Assembly: GCA_029168955.1 (NCBI GenBank)
Contig: JAPDOI010001216.1
Span: forward strand, 124,001 to 188,000
Origin: Aplectana chamaeleonis
Taxonomy: Eukaryota > Nematoda > Chromadorea > Rhabditida > Cosmocercidae
Direction of reading: 5' to 3'
Length of the DNA stretch: 64,000 nucleotides
Part shown: positions 19,896 to 32,950 of the stretch, one piece after another
Layout of the letters: every line of letters starts with the position of its first letter
How positions within the stretch are numbered: the first letter of the stretch is position 1
Program-made: the position numbers and the translations under genes
Notes under the pieces: generated by a model
What the model saw: only the letters and a program-made list of their open reading frames with translations
Told to the model about the DNA's origin: nothing
Database searches by the model: none

Positions 19896-22800
19896 GTGTG
19901 CGGGACCCATTTAAGAGTGCGCCGGACGCCGGATAAAGTGTACGTGACCCATGTAGGCGTGCGTCGGACGCCATAGAAAGTGTGCGGGACCCATTTAAGA
20001 GTGCGCCGGACGCCATAGAAAGTCTACGGGACCCATGTAAGAGTGCGCCGGACGCCATAGAAAGTTTACGGGACCCATGTAAGAGCGCGTCGGACGCCAT
20101 AGAAAGAGTACGGGACCCATGTAAGAGTGCGCCGGATGCCATAGAAAGTCTACGGGACCCATGTAAGAGCGCTTCGGACGCCGGATAAAGTGTACCGGAC
20201 TCATGTAGGCATGCGTCTGATGCCATAGAAAGTCTACGGGACCCATGTAAGAGTGCGCCGGACGCCATAGAAAGTCTACGGGACCCATGTAAGAGTGCGC
20301 CGGATGCCATAGAAAGTCTACGGGACCCATGTAAGAGCGCTTCGGACGCCATAGAAAGTGTACGGGACCCATGTAAGAGTGCGCCGGACGCCATAGAAAG
20401 TCTACGGGACCCATGTAAGAGTGCGCCGGATGCCATAGAAAGTCTACGGACCCATGTAAGAGCGCTTTGGACGCCAGATAAAGTGTACGGGACTCATATA
20501 AGAGCGCGTCGGACGCCATAGAAAGTGTACGGGACCCATGTAGGCGTGCGTCTGACGCCATAGAAAGTCTACGGGACCCATGTAAGAGTGCGCCGGACGC
20601 CATAGAAAGTCTACGGGACCCGTGTAAGAGCGCTTCGTACGCCATAGAAAGTGTACGGGACCCATGTAGCGTGCGCCGGACGCCATTGAAAGTGCACGGG
20701 ACCCATGTAAGAGTGCGCCGAACGCCATTGAAAGTGCACGGGACCCATGTAGGCGTGCGCCGGACGCCGGATAAAGTGTACGGGGCCCATGTAAGAGTGC
20801 GCCGGACGCCGGATAAAGTCTACGGGACACATGTAAGAGTGCGCCGGACGCCATAGAAAGTCTACGAGACCCATGCAAGAGTGCGCCGGACGCCGGATAA
20901 AGTGTACGGGACCCATGTAAGAGTGCGCCGGACGCCGGATAAAGTGTACCCGGGACCCATGTAAGAGTGCGCCGGATGCCATAGAAAGTGTACGGGACCC
21001 ATGTAAGAGTGCGCCGGACGCCATAGAAAGTGTACGGGACCCATGTAAGAGCGCTTCGGACGCCGGATAAAGTGTACCGGACTCCTGTAGGCATGCGTCT
21101 GATGCCATAGAAAGTCTACGGGACCCATGTAAGAGTGCGCCGGACGCCATAGAAAGTCTACGGGACCCATGTAAGAGTGCGTCGGATGCCATAGAAAGTC
21201 TACGGGACCCATGTAAGAGCGCTTCGGACGCCATAGAAAGTGTACGGGACCCATGTAAGAGTGCGCCGGACGCCATAGAAAGTGTACGGGACCCATGTAA
21301 GAGTGCGCCGGACGCTATAGAAAGTCTACGGGACCCATGTAGGCGTGCGTCGGACGCCATTGAAAGTGCACGGGACCCATGTAAGAGTGCGCCGGACGCC
21401 GGATAAAGTGTACGGGACCCATGTAAGAGTGCGCCGGACGCCGGATAAAGTGTACGGGACCCATGTAAGAGTGCGCCGGACGCCATAGAAAGTTTACGGG
21501 ACCCATGTAAGAGCGCGTCGGACGCCATAGAAAGTGTACGGGACCCATGTAAGAGCGCTTCGGACGCCGGATAAAGTGTACCGGACTCATGTAGGCATGC
21601 GTCTGATGCCATAGAAAGTCTACGGGACCCATGTAAGAGTGCGCCGGATGCCATAGAAAGTCTACGGGACCCATGTAAGAGCGCTTCGGACGCCATAGAA
21701 AGTGTACGGGACCCATGTAAGAGTGCGCCGGACGCCATAGAAAGTGTACGGGACCCATGTAAGAGTGCGCCGGACGCCATAGAAAGTCTACGGGACCCAT
21801 GTAAGAGTGCGCCGGATGCCATAGAAAGTCTACGGGACCCATGTAAGAGCGCTTTGGACGCCAGATAAAGTGTACGGGACTCATATAAGAGCGCGTCGGA
21901 CGCCATAGAAAGTGTACGGGACCCATGTAAGAGTGCGCCGGACGCCATAGAAAGTGTACGGGACCCATGTAAGAGCGCTTCGGACGCCGGATAAAGTGTA
22001 CCGGACTCATGTAGGCATGCGTCTGATGCCATAGAAAGTCTACGGGACCCATGTAAGAGTGCGCCGGACGCCATAGAAAGTCTACGGGACCCATGTAAGA
22101 GTGCGTCGGATGCCATAGAAAGTCTACGGGACCCATGTAAGAGCGCTTCGGACGCCATAGAAAGTGTACGGGACCCATGTAAGAGTGCGCCGGACGCCAT
22201 AGAAAGTGTATGGGACCCATGTAAGAGTGCGCCGGACGCCATAGAAAGTTTACGGGACCCATGTAGGCGTGCGTCGGACGCCATTGAAAGTGCACGGGAC
22301 CCATGTAAGAGTGCGCCGGACGCCGGATAAAGTGTACGGGACCCATGTAAGAGCGCTTCGGACGCCGGATAAAGTGTACCGGACTCATGTAGGCATGCGT
22401 CTGATGCCATAGAAAGTCTACGGGACCCATGTAAGAGTGCGCCGGACGCCATAGAAAGTCTACGGGACCCATGTAAGAGTGCGCCGGATGCCATAGAAAG
22501 TCTACGGGACCCATGTAAGAGCGCTTCGGACGCCATAGAAAGTGTACGGGACCCATGTAAGAGTGCGCCGGACGCCATAGAAAGTCTACGGGACCCATGT
22601 AAGAGTGCGCCGGATGCCATAGAAAGTCTACGGGACCCATGTAAGAGCGCTTTGGACGCCAGATAAAGTGTACGGGACCCATGTAAGAGTGCGCCGGACG
22701 CCATAGAAAGTCTACGGGACCCATGTAAGAGTGCGCCGGATGCCATAGAAAGTCTACGGGACCCATGTAAGAGCGCTTTGGACGCCAGATAAAGTGTACG

Positions 22801-25800
22801 GGACTCATATAAGAGCGCGTCGGACGCCATAGAAAGTGCACGGGACCCATGTAAGAGTGCGCCGAACGCCATTGAAAGTGCACGGGACCCATGTAGGCGT
22901 GCGCCGGACGCCGGATAAAGTGTACGGGGCCCATGTAAGAGTGCGCCGGACGCCGGATAAAGTCTACGGGACACATGTAAGAGTGCGCCGGACGCCATAG
23001 AAAGTCTACGAGACCCATGCAAGAGTGCACCGGACGCCGGATAAAGTGTACGGGACCCATGTAAGAGTGCGCCGGACGCCGGATAAAGTGTACGGGACCC
23101 ATGTAAGAGTGCGCCGGATGCCATAAAAAGTGTACGGGACCCATGTAAGAGTGCGCCGGACGCCATAGAAAGTGTACGGGACCCATGTAAGAGCGCTTCG
23201 GACGCCGGATAAAGTGTACCGGACTCATGTAGGCATGCGTCTGATGCCATAGAAAGTCTACGGGACCCATGTAGGCGTGCGTCTGACGCCATAGAAAGTC
23301 TACGGGACCCATGTGAGAGTGCGCCGGACGCCATAGAAAGTCTACGGGACCCGTGTAAGAGCGCTTCGTACGCCATAGAAAGTGTACGGGACCCATGTAA
23401 GCGTGCGCCGGACGCCATTGAAAGTGCACGGGACCCATGTAAGAGTGCGCCGAACGCCATTGAAAGTGCACGGGACCCATGTAGGCGTGCGCCGGACGCC
23501 GGATAAAGTGTACGGGGCCCATGTAAGAGTGCGCCGGACGCCGGATAAAGTCTACGGGACACATGTAAGAGTGCGCCGGACGCCATAGAAAGTCTACGAG
23601 ACCCATGCAAGAGTGCACCGGACGCCGGATAAAGTGTACGGGACCCATGTAAGAGTGCGCCGGACGCCGGATAAAGTGTACGGGACCCATGTAAGAGTGC
23701 GCCGGATGCCATAAAAAGTGTACGGGACCCATGTAAGAGTGCGCCGGACGCCATAGAAAGTGTACGGGACCCATGTAAGAGCGCTTCGGACGCCGGATAA
23801 AGTGTACCGGACTCATGTAGGCATGCGTCTGATGCCATAGAAAGTCTACGGGACCCATGTAAGAGTGCGCCGGACGCCATAGAAAGTCTACGGGACCCAT
23901 GTAAGAGTGCGTCGGATGCCATAGAAAGTCTACGGGACCCATGTAAGAGCGCTTCGGACGCCATAGAAAGTGTAGGGGACCCATGTAAGAGTGCGCCGGA
24001 CGCCATAGAAAGTGTATGGGACCCATGTAAGAGTGCGCCGGACGCCATAGAAAGTTTACGGGACCCATGTAAGAGCGCGTCGGACGCCATAGAAAGAGTA
24101 CGGGACCCATGTAAGAGTGCCCCGGATGCCATAGAAAGTCTACGGGACCCATGTAAGAGCGCTTCGGACGCCGGATAAAGTGTACCGGACTCATGTAGGC
24201 ATGCGTCTGATGCCATAGAAAGTCTACGGGACCCATGTAAGAGTGCGCCGGACGCCATAGAAAGTCTACGGGACCCATGTAAGAGTGCGCCGGATGCCAT
24301 AGAAAGTCTACGGGACCCATGTAAGAGCGCTTCGGACGCCATAGAAAGTGTACGGGACCCATGTAAGAGTGCGCCGGACGCCATAGAAAGTCTACGGGAC
24401 CCATGTAAGAGTGCGCCGGATGCCATAGAAAGTCTACGGGACCCATGTAAGAGCGCTTTGGACGCCAGATAAAGTGTACGGGACTCATATAAGAGCGCGT
24501 CGGACGCCATAGAAAGTGTACGGGACCCATGTAGGCGTGCGTCTGACGCCATAGAAAGTCTACGGGACCCATGTAAGAGTGCGCCGGACGCCATAGAAAG
24601 TCTACGGGACCCGTGTAAGAGCGCTTCGTACGCCATAGAAAGTGTACGGGACCCATGTAAGCGTGCGCCGGACGCCATTGAAAGTGCACGGGACCCATGT
24701 AAGAGTGCGCCGAACGCCATTGAAAGTGCACGGGACCCATGTAGGCGTGCGCCGGACGCCGGATAAAGTGTACGGGGCCCATGTAAGAGTGCGCCGGACG
24801 CCGGATAAAGTCTACGGGACACATGTAAGAGTGCGCCGGACGCCATAGAAAGTCTACGAGACCCATGCAAGAGTGCGCCGGACGCCGGATAAAGTGTACG
24901 GGACCCATGTAAGAGTGCGCCGGACGCCGGATAAAGTGTACGGGACCCATGTAAGAGTGCGCCGGATGCCATAGAAAGTGTACGGGACCCATGTAAGAGT
25001 GCGCCGGACGCCATAGAAAGTGTACGGGACCCATGTAAGAGCGCTTCGGACGCCGGATAAAGTGTACCGGACTCATGTAGGCATGCGTCTGATGCCATAG
25101 AAAGTCTACGGGACCCATGTGAGAGTGCGCCGGACGCCATAGAAAGTCTACGGGACCCATGTAAGAGTGCGTCGGATGCCATAGAAAGTCTACGGGACCC
25201 ATGTAAGAGCGCTTCGGACGCCATAGAAAGTGTACGGGACCCATGTAAGAGTGCGCCGGACGCCATAGAAAGTGTACGGGACCCATGTAAGAGTGCGCCG
25301 GACGCTATAGAAAGTCTACGGGACCCATGTAGGCGTGCGTCGGACGCCATAGAAAGTGTACGGGACCCATGTAAGCGTGCGCCAGACGCAGGATAAAGTG
25401 TACGGGACCCATGTAAGAGTGCGCCGGACGCCGGATAAAGAGTATGGGACCCATCTAAAAGTGCACCAGATGCCATAGAAAGTGTACGGGACACATGTAA
25501 GCGTGCGCCGGACGCCATAGAAAGTGTACGGGACCCATGTAAGAGCGCTTCGGACGCCGGATAAAGTGTACCGGACTCATGTAGGCATGCGTCTGATGCC
25601 ATAGCAAGTCTACGGGACCCATGTAAGAGTGCGACGGACGCCATAGAAAGTCTACGGGACCCATATAAGAGTGCGCCGGATGCCATAGAAAGTCTACGGG
25701 ACCCATGTAGGCGTGCGTCTGACAGCCATAGAAAGTCTACGGGACCCATGTAAGTGTGCGCTGGACGCCATAGAAAGTCTACGGGACCAGTGTAAGAGTG

Positions 25801-26905
25801 CGCCGGACGCCATATAAAGTCTACGGGACACATGTAAGCGTGCGCCGGACGCCATTTAAAGTGCACGGGACCCATGTAAGAGTGCGCCGGACGCCATTGA
25901 AAGTGCACGGGACCCATGTAGGCGTGCGCCGGACGCCGGATAAAGTGTACGGGACCCATGTAAGAGTGCGCCGGACGCCGGATAAAGTCTACGGGACACA
26001 TGTAAGAGTGCGCGGGACGCCATAGAAAGTCTACGGGACCCATGCAAGAGTGCGCCGGACGCCGGATAAAGTGTACGGGACCCATGTAAGAGTGCGCCGG
26101 ACGCCGGATAAAGTGTACGGGACCCATGTAAGAGTGCGCCGGATGCCATAGAAAGTGTACGGGACCCATGTAAGAGTGCGCCGGACGCAATAGAAAGTGT
26201 ACGGGACCCATGTAAGAGTGCGCCGGACGCCGGATAAAGTCTTCGGGACCCATGCAAGAGTGCGCCGGATGCCATAGAAAGTCTACGGAACCCATGTAAG
26301 AGCGCTTCGGACGCCATAGAAAGTGTACGGGACCCATGTAAGAGTGCGCCGGACGCCATAGAAAGTGTACGGGACACATGTAAGAGTGCGCCGGACGCCG
26401 GATAAAGTGTACGGGACCCATGTAAGAGTGCGCCGGACGCAGGATAAAGTGTACGGGACCCATGTAAGAGTGCGCCGGATGCCATTGAAAGTGCACAGGA
26501 CCACTGTAAGCCTGCGCCGGACGCCATTGAAAGTCTACGGGACCCATGTAAGAGTGCGCCGGATAAAGTGTACGGGACCCATGTAAGAGTGCGCCGGAAG
26601 CCGGATAAAGTGTACGAGACCCTTGTAAGAGTGCGCCGGACGCCATAGAAAGTCTACGAGACCCGTGTAAGAGCGCTTCGGACGCCATATAAAGTGTACG
26701 GGACCCATGTAAGAGTGCGCCGAACGCCATAGAAAGTCTACGGGACCCATGTAGGCGTGCGTCGGACGCCATTGAAAGTGCACGGGACCCATGTAAGAGT
26801 GCGCCGGACGCCGGATAAAGTGTACGGGACCCATGTAGGCGTGCGTCTGAGGCCATTGAAAGTCTACGGGACCCATGTAGGCGTGCGTCGCACGCCGGAT
26901 AAAAA
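19896..26905. repeat. Satellite array 1: 42-bp monomer, ~167 copies
   Basis: The monomer, read plus, is GTGCGCCGGACGCCATAGAA followed by AGTCTACGGGACCCATGTAA and GA. Variants include CCGGATAAA for CCATAGAAA. Larger blocks are duplicated: the marker TACGGGGCCCATG occurs at about 20781, 22923, 23512 and 24772, spacings of 2142, 589 and 1260 bp, i.e. about 51, 14 and 30 monomers. The two halves of a monomer match at about 10 of 21 positions, hinting at a 21-bp ancestor. The 2137- and 1323-codon minus-strand ORFs (14-residue repeats such as MASGALLHGSRRLS) arise because 42 is divisible by 3. Confidence 0.97.
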
Positions 26906-26931
26906 ACGATATGTAACGAAAACGAACAAAA

Positions 26932-27037
26932 TATCAACGGGAAAGCTGCGACGCAGGCACGCGACGCGCGTTCACGGAGGCGCGATACACAGAATTTTGA
27001 AAAAGCACTGCCACGCCCATTCATCTGACGCCCTCAC
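26932..27037. repeat. Right flank repeat F of satellite array 1
   Basis: Direct copy of 19789-19895, including CTGCGACGCAGGCACGCGAC. It is interrupted after ACGCCCTCAC by LINE copy 2 and resumes at 30325 with TATGCCATTAA; the left copy reads through as ACGCCCTCACGATGCCATTA. Confidence 0.85.
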
Positions 27038-30000
27038 TTGACTTACTTGACTTAATCGGTTGGCTTTCGCCTGACGCGGTCATTCCGCATCTTCACCGAG
27101 GTGTGCCGTCCTAGTAGTCAGCCGTGTCCATTTTTCACGGTCTTCAGCCACAATTTGAACACATTCCATCCAGCTGTCACTATTCCATTTCCTGCGAAAC
27201 GAAACATCGCGCCTGAACTGTCTTTCGATGCCGAGTGACTTTAAATCCTCTTTAACCACATCCGTCCAGAACTTTCGCCTACGCCCAGGTGGCCGTTTCC
27301 AGACAGGATTTGGAAGCATTTTTAAAGCGTGTTGTACGAGACGATCCGGCGTTCTTCTTAGTATATGCCCGAGCAGTCGAAGTCGACTTTCCATTGCTGC
27401 TTGAGATGGCGTTAGGAGATGCTGGCACCTCCCTCGTGTCAAGCGTTGATGTACTGCGTCGATTTCCTTGTAAAGGTCTTCGTTATGGCATACACGCGGC
27501 CAGAAATATCCAAGCAAACGCCTAAAAGCTTCCTCTCCGTGCAATCCAACCTTTCCATCTGCGTTTTCGGTGCTGCCCACGTCTCCGATCCGTACATCAT
27601 GATAGGGCGAATAGCGGATAGGTAGACGCGCAACTTGACTTCCTTCGCGATGGTGGTAGACCACAAACACTTGGTTAGAGAATTGAATGCAGACGTAGCT
27701 TTCGCACATCGTTGTCGAATATCCGCTGCATAACTACCATCGTTCTTCAGCAAACAGCCCAAATAACAGAAATCGTCCACCAGTTCGATACGTTGTCCGT
27801 CCACACAAACTCCAGTTGAAGGCCTCTGAGAGACCCACATCTGCTTGCATTTGTCGGGACGAAGACGAAGTCCATAGGCTGCGGCATACTTCGAAACGAG
27901 GTTCACAATCCTTTGCAGTTTTGCGTTGTTTTCAGCGAATAACACAATGTCGTCGGCGTACTCCAGGTCGACAAGGAGCGTCCTGATGGTGTTAGGATCA
28001 CATCCGCAGGAAACTGTTCTGGAACTCTACGCATGATGTCATCAACGGCGAAGTTGAAAAGAAAAGGTCCTGCAACGGCTCCTTGCCTTACTCCTGTTTT
28101 CACCTCGAAAGCTGACGTAAATCCGACAGGTGTACGAACTGCTGCTGTTGTTCCTTTGTTCATGTCCTCGATTAACCGAACATACTTTTCCGGGACTCCA
28201 TCTGCTCGCAGAGCATTGAGCAATCGATCACGATGAGGAGAGTCGAACGCGGCTTCAAAGTCCAAAAAAGCAAGCTGTAATGGTTTCGAAAACCGCTGCC
28301 ACGATTCAATTACTCTTCTCACGACGAACACTTGGTCGATGGTCGATCTTCCAGGTCGAAAACCGGCTTGCTCATCTCTGGTCGTTCCTTCACGATGTTT
28401 GATAAGTCGCTCGAGAATGATACGTTCTAAAACCTTGTACATGACACGAAGTAGAGAGATTCCTCTGTAGTTCTTAGGATCCGTGACGGATAGCTTCTTG
28501 TGAAGAGGTACGATGATCGCATGTCTCCACGAATCGGGTATCCTTTCGCTCATCCATATGGCACGGATGGTGTTGGTCATTTCACGAATCCCAGACGGAG
28601 GAAGAGCTTTCAGCATTTCAGCAGTGATGTTGTCATCTCCACCTGCCTTTCCATTCTTCATTTTCCGGACACAATCCAAAACTTCAGACTCAGTCGGCGG
28701 TTCCTCACTGACATCGTAATGTGCTCTCTGAACATGCGGGAGCTCAGGTACTGATGGCGCTGGACGATTCAGTAGTGAACTGAAGTAATCCTTCCATATT
28801 GGCAGCGTCGCATCACCAACTGCAACTCCATTGGTAGTGTTCAAGACAGGAGAACATCTCTTCATCTTCCCGCTATACTGTCGCAGCAACGTGTAGGCTT
28901 TCCTCGGATTCTTCTCCTCCCAAGCCTTCTCGAACTCCTTAGCTCTACACGTCCACTCTCGTTCGCGGTCACTTTGAAGTTGCCGACGCAACTTCCTCCT
29001 CAGACGCTTCTCCTCCACGAAGTTTCCTGCAGTTCGGAGAGCACATACTCTGTTGTAGGTAGATGTTGTTTCTTCTGGAACGTAGGCGAACTTCTTCTTA
29101 GGCTGTACAACCGGGAGTGCCTCTTTCGAAGCGTCCTGGATGCATTTGACAAAAGAATCCGCGTCGCAAAGTTTCTTCTTAGTCCGTACTCCGATGTGAA
29201 TAGAAACGCGTTGTCGGAAATTCCTTCTGCACTCTTCATCTCTGAGACTTGTCATGTCAATCCTCTGGAGAGGCTGAGCCCCTCGCTTCCTCTTATGAAT
29301 CCTCGCAGTGAAGTTCAACAGAACAGGACGGTGATCCGAATCGAATGCGACATCCCACACAGCTCTAGATCTTCGAATGTCCGATACTGGAATATTCCTC
29401 GTCAGGACATAGTCAAGCTGTAGTTTCAAAGTTGTCATCTTCCGCTTCCGCTGCTCTTCTGGAGATAGCCGGGTTGGTCCCTGCCACGTAAGCTGATGGC
29501 GGCGATGATTCCTCTTGAATGTCGATGCAATAATCAGACCACTGCGTTCACAAAAGTCGACAAGGCGGTAGCCATTGTCCGATGTTTGCTCCACTGGGTA
29601 GAACCATTTACCGAGTACTTCGGATTCCTGATCAAGTCCCATCTTCGCATTTGCGTCAATCCCCACGACAACAGCATGTTGACAAGGTATCCTGGCCAGC
29701 AACGTATTGAGTTCCTCATAAAACGCATCCTTCGAATTGTCTTCGGCGGTTTCAGTGGGCGCATGAGCACTCACTATCCACAGATTGAATCCTCTGTGAT
29801 CCCGCAGTCGTACGAATGCATTCCGACACGACGTTGAGCCGAACTCCTTGACCATACCATTGAAATCCTTCCTTACAGCTATTGCACAGCCTCCCACTCT
29901 CCTATCATCAGCGTTACCGCAGTAGATGGTGTACTTTCCGACGCTGATGACGGGTCTATCCTTGAGGCGGGTTTCCTGCAAAGCAGCAAACGGTGCATGG

Positions 30001-30314
30001 AAATAGCTCAGAAGTCTGGATAGCGCAGTTTTTTGGATATCACTCGACAGCGATCGCCAGTTCAGGGTGGCGAAATTGTGGCTTGTGGCCAAAGACTCCA
30101 TGACTCCTTAGGTACGGATCCTAAAGTGTTATGGACCAGAGGCCTTGGTGTGCCGGACGGCGACACCTTTATGCAATGTGCGGGATACTTTCGCGATATA
30201 GTTGTGCACGCTATATCGCTCGAACGTTCCCTGTGTACACTCAAACGTCTGCTGGGTTCAGTAGAAGCAGGGGCACCAACGAGCAGGTACCAACAGACTT
30301 GTATACACACCCCC
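27038..30314 (-). mobile_element. RTE-like LINE, copy 2 (minus strand)
   Basis: A 3.28-kb copy, clearly the same family as 13400-16667 and very similar to it, flanked by the 10-bp duplication ACGCCCTCAC (27028-27037 and 30315-30324). It has the same 5' GGGGGTGTGTATAC and the same AAGTCAAGTAAGTCAAG tail. It is inserted in the right flank repeat of satellite 1, so it is younger than that array. Confidence 0.93.
27080..30101 (-). pseudogene. LINE endonuclease-reverse transcriptase, copy 2 (two frameshifts)
   Basis: From ATG 30101 the endonuclease and most of the RT domain are intact, including AFLDFEAAFDSP and GFRPGRST. A 1-nt deletion near 27975 (CTCCTTG for CTCCCTTG of copy 1) shifts out of frame just before motif C. 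The YADD region continues in the next frame. A second 1-nt loss near 27525 (four T instead of five) shifts again. The last frame runs to 27080 and includes the C-terminal segment lost in copy 1, ending HLGEDAE. The two copies carry non-overlapping lesions. Confidence 0.9.
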
Positions 30315-30473
30315 ACGCCCTCACTATGCCATTAATACCTGCCATTATCCTTTGTCATTCTTTTTTCGCTTTAATCTTCATAGTGTCCACATTTCTGGCG
30401 TATGCATTCGAGTTTTTCAGTTGTTATGGAATGTTCAGTTGTAGCTCACGGAGCTTGACCTTCTGGATCCTGG

Positions 30474-31037
30474 CAATGCGTCAGCAGTGGATTGAGGTAG
30501 TCGTTGCGGGACCACAGCCGCTTGTCGGCGGCGCACCAATAGGCCTACCATCGCTGTTCTGAAAATGGAAGGCGCTCAAGATTCTTCCCGTGGATTTCCC
30601 TGAGCTTCGGGACTTGATAGGGTACACAGTCACTACAGTAGCAAAATTAAAACGTATTATCACTAACGTTCGGTGGATAGCTCGTTAATGTATCTCGACA
30701 CAATTCGTCGACTATTTCTGAAAATTGGATTGATTTTCAGGGCAGTTTTCTAGCTTTATGTGTCATCTGTCGAGGACTGAATATTGAGCTTGCATTTCAA
30801 AGTAATTGTGATCGAAAATTCCACAATAGCTCTAGTTAGAGAGGGTTATCACCTTCACAACTTTTTTTTGAGAGGCCAAAGATGTCAGTGATGAATGGTA
30901 TAAAAAAAGCACTTCTATTTCCTTATGGATGAAAACTGATCGAATGATGTGCGGATTTGCACTGCGAAGGCTGAAAGTGAGTCTGCGAAGCGCGGCTGTG
31001 GTCCCGCAACGACTACCTCAACTTATTGCTGGCGCAC
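30474..31037. repeat. Inverted-repeat element, ~50-bp arms
   Basis: GAGGTAGTCGTTGCGGGACC and ACAGCCGC (about 30474-30522) recur inverted at about 30985-31037. The flanking few bases also match (CAATGCGTCAGCAG / CAGTGCGCCAGCAA). About 460 bp lie between. No clear target duplication. Confidence 0.65.
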
Positions 31038-32078
31038 TGCCGGGAGAAAGGTCAAGCTTCGTTAGGCTCCCTCTGGCAAACGGGGTAGCAGCAAGGGCGG
31101 TAGGTCCGCCTTTAATCCCACCCCTCCGAAGGTTCAGGAGCAAGTCTAGAGCGGCGGCCTTGCTGCCGTGAAAATTCTGATTGGTCAGCTGCGGAAGTGG
31201 GCGGAGACTGGGCGGGGACAGATATCCGCCCTTGGTCCTGCGAGCGAGCGAGCTTGGAGATGTCCGCCCTTGGACCTGCAGCGCGAGAATCGACGCAAAC
31301 GCTCCACCCTCCTCGTCTGCTATTGGTCGAATTCAAATGCCGCTTCGCGCAATGGACCTGTCGACAGCATCGATCAGTCAAAATTCAACCAGACGGCTTC
31401 CGGCCGCCTTTTTTCATTCTTTTTTTTATTTCTCATGAATTTTTGCTGGATTTCTAAGTATTTGCCAGCTAATCACGGGAAGAGTGCATTTAACTGTTTG
31501 AATGCGTGGGCTGAGCAGTTTGTCTGATCTACTTGTCATTTTCTGCCATGAAGGCGCTTTGCGTTTTGTTTTCAATGTGAATATGGATTCGAATATGGAC
31601 TAGTGTTGTGTGTTACGGTTCGCAGATTTCCGCGTGTACGATTTTGCATATTTTTATCATTGCGCCTGTATAAAATATGTGCCTCTCTTCATCTCCTCCA
31701 TAGTCAAGCGCTAGAAAAACGTCAGGGCTACGCCATTTTGAACTCTCACGGGTACGGTTTACGATTTTAAGAAGTCTTTCTCAGAAAAACCGTTTGCAGA
31801 TAGGAAAATTTTTCACATCCTTTTTTCTAATTCGTTTTCCCAGCTTGTGAACATTTTGAAGATATCTTGCCGCTGAAAAATTGAAATCTCACTCCTGATT
31901 TGCTGTTTTCTGCTCGTTAATCTCTTCATCCGGGTTTACTTGAGTTTGAAATGTTTGGTGTTGCATAACTGAAAATATTTCCCACTTATCGGAATTCTCA
32001 TGACCTTTTGCCAATTATTTCGGAATTTCAAAATTTTTGTGAATGTTTTAATGAGGGAATCAAAAATGTTGTGAATTA

Positions 32079-32220
32079 AAGTCTGTCTGAATGAGAGTGT
32101 CTGCCCAGGCGGTCGGCGTGCGTGTCGAACGGAAGTCGAGAGGGCATTTGTTGAGCTACGTGACGACCGTTCAACACACACGCCGACCGCTTGGGCGGAC
32201 CTTATCATTCGGGCAGACCT
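32079..32220. mobile_element. 142-bp TA-flanked MITE
   Basis: Arms of about 55 bp: AAGTCTGTCTGAATGAGAG and AGGTCTGCCCGAATGATAA at the ends, and CGGTCGGCGTG further in on both sides. Flanked by TA at 32077-32078 and 32221-32222. Confidence 0.8.
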
Positions 32221-32950
32221 TACATGTACTGTTCAGAAATGTTGTTTAATGTTTAACTCTGTTTTCGTAGCTTCTGGAGTTTTATCGTGTTACACCGCAT
32301 TTCCATTTCTCATGTCTGAAAACTGCCGTGATTGCGAGGTTGTCGTTGACTATTTCCAGAATGCTTTCCTGCAGACTGATGCCGGCTGGAGAGGTGTTGG
32401 ATGTTGAGATCGTGGAGGATAGGCCACGTGCTGCACAAGTTCTCCGTTACTTGTGGATATTTGCATTTGTTAGTACTTGTAGTTTTTATTATGTGTTGCT
32501 CCAGAATTCTTTAGCGGGCTCACTCAAGAGCCAGGTTGTAATGGAGCGATTTGGATTTACGGCGAATTCAAAAGGCCGCTCTGATACAACCTGGTCTTGG
32601 GTGAGACCGCTAAAAAGAATTTTTGAGCAGTACGGGTGTTGGAGAAATCGCTTTCAAGGGCGTATTAGGACAGGAGGAAGGATGAATATGAAAATTTGCG
32701 GCAGTAAGGGCGTAGTGTCAGGATGGACGAGCGGCCCTAGCAAGGCCGGTCACCGCCCGTGCAAGGCTAGCCACCTGCCTTTCCCCTCGGACTGAAATGG
32801 CTGGTTTTCCCTGAAGTGTACTGCTTTGAACGGACGGAGCACGGACGGAGGTTCCGCCCCAAACACGCCCCTTTTCCACTATCAAGGGTGGGGCTCGAAC
32901 CGTGAACCTGCCCTGCGCCCTCCTTCCTGGTGCCCCGTTTGCCAGAGCCG

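Noticed and set aside
20611..27024. 2137-codon minus-strand ORF with a hydrophobic-looking N-terminus encoded in flank repeat F
   Set aside because: The 42-bp period keeps several frames open. The same F-encoded segment appears at the other end of the array as the C-terminus of another ORF, so the signal-peptide look is coincidental. Composition is that of translated satellite.
32328..32795. 155-codon ORF with a possible membrane segment
   Set aside because: A hydrophobic stretch near residues 40-60, but no homology I can recognise, no splice or promoter support, and a low-complexity C-terminus.
32880..32925. tRNA-like GGTTCGAGCC on the minus strand
   Set aside because: The T-arm stem does not pair and no acceptor, D or anticodon arms can be folded around it.
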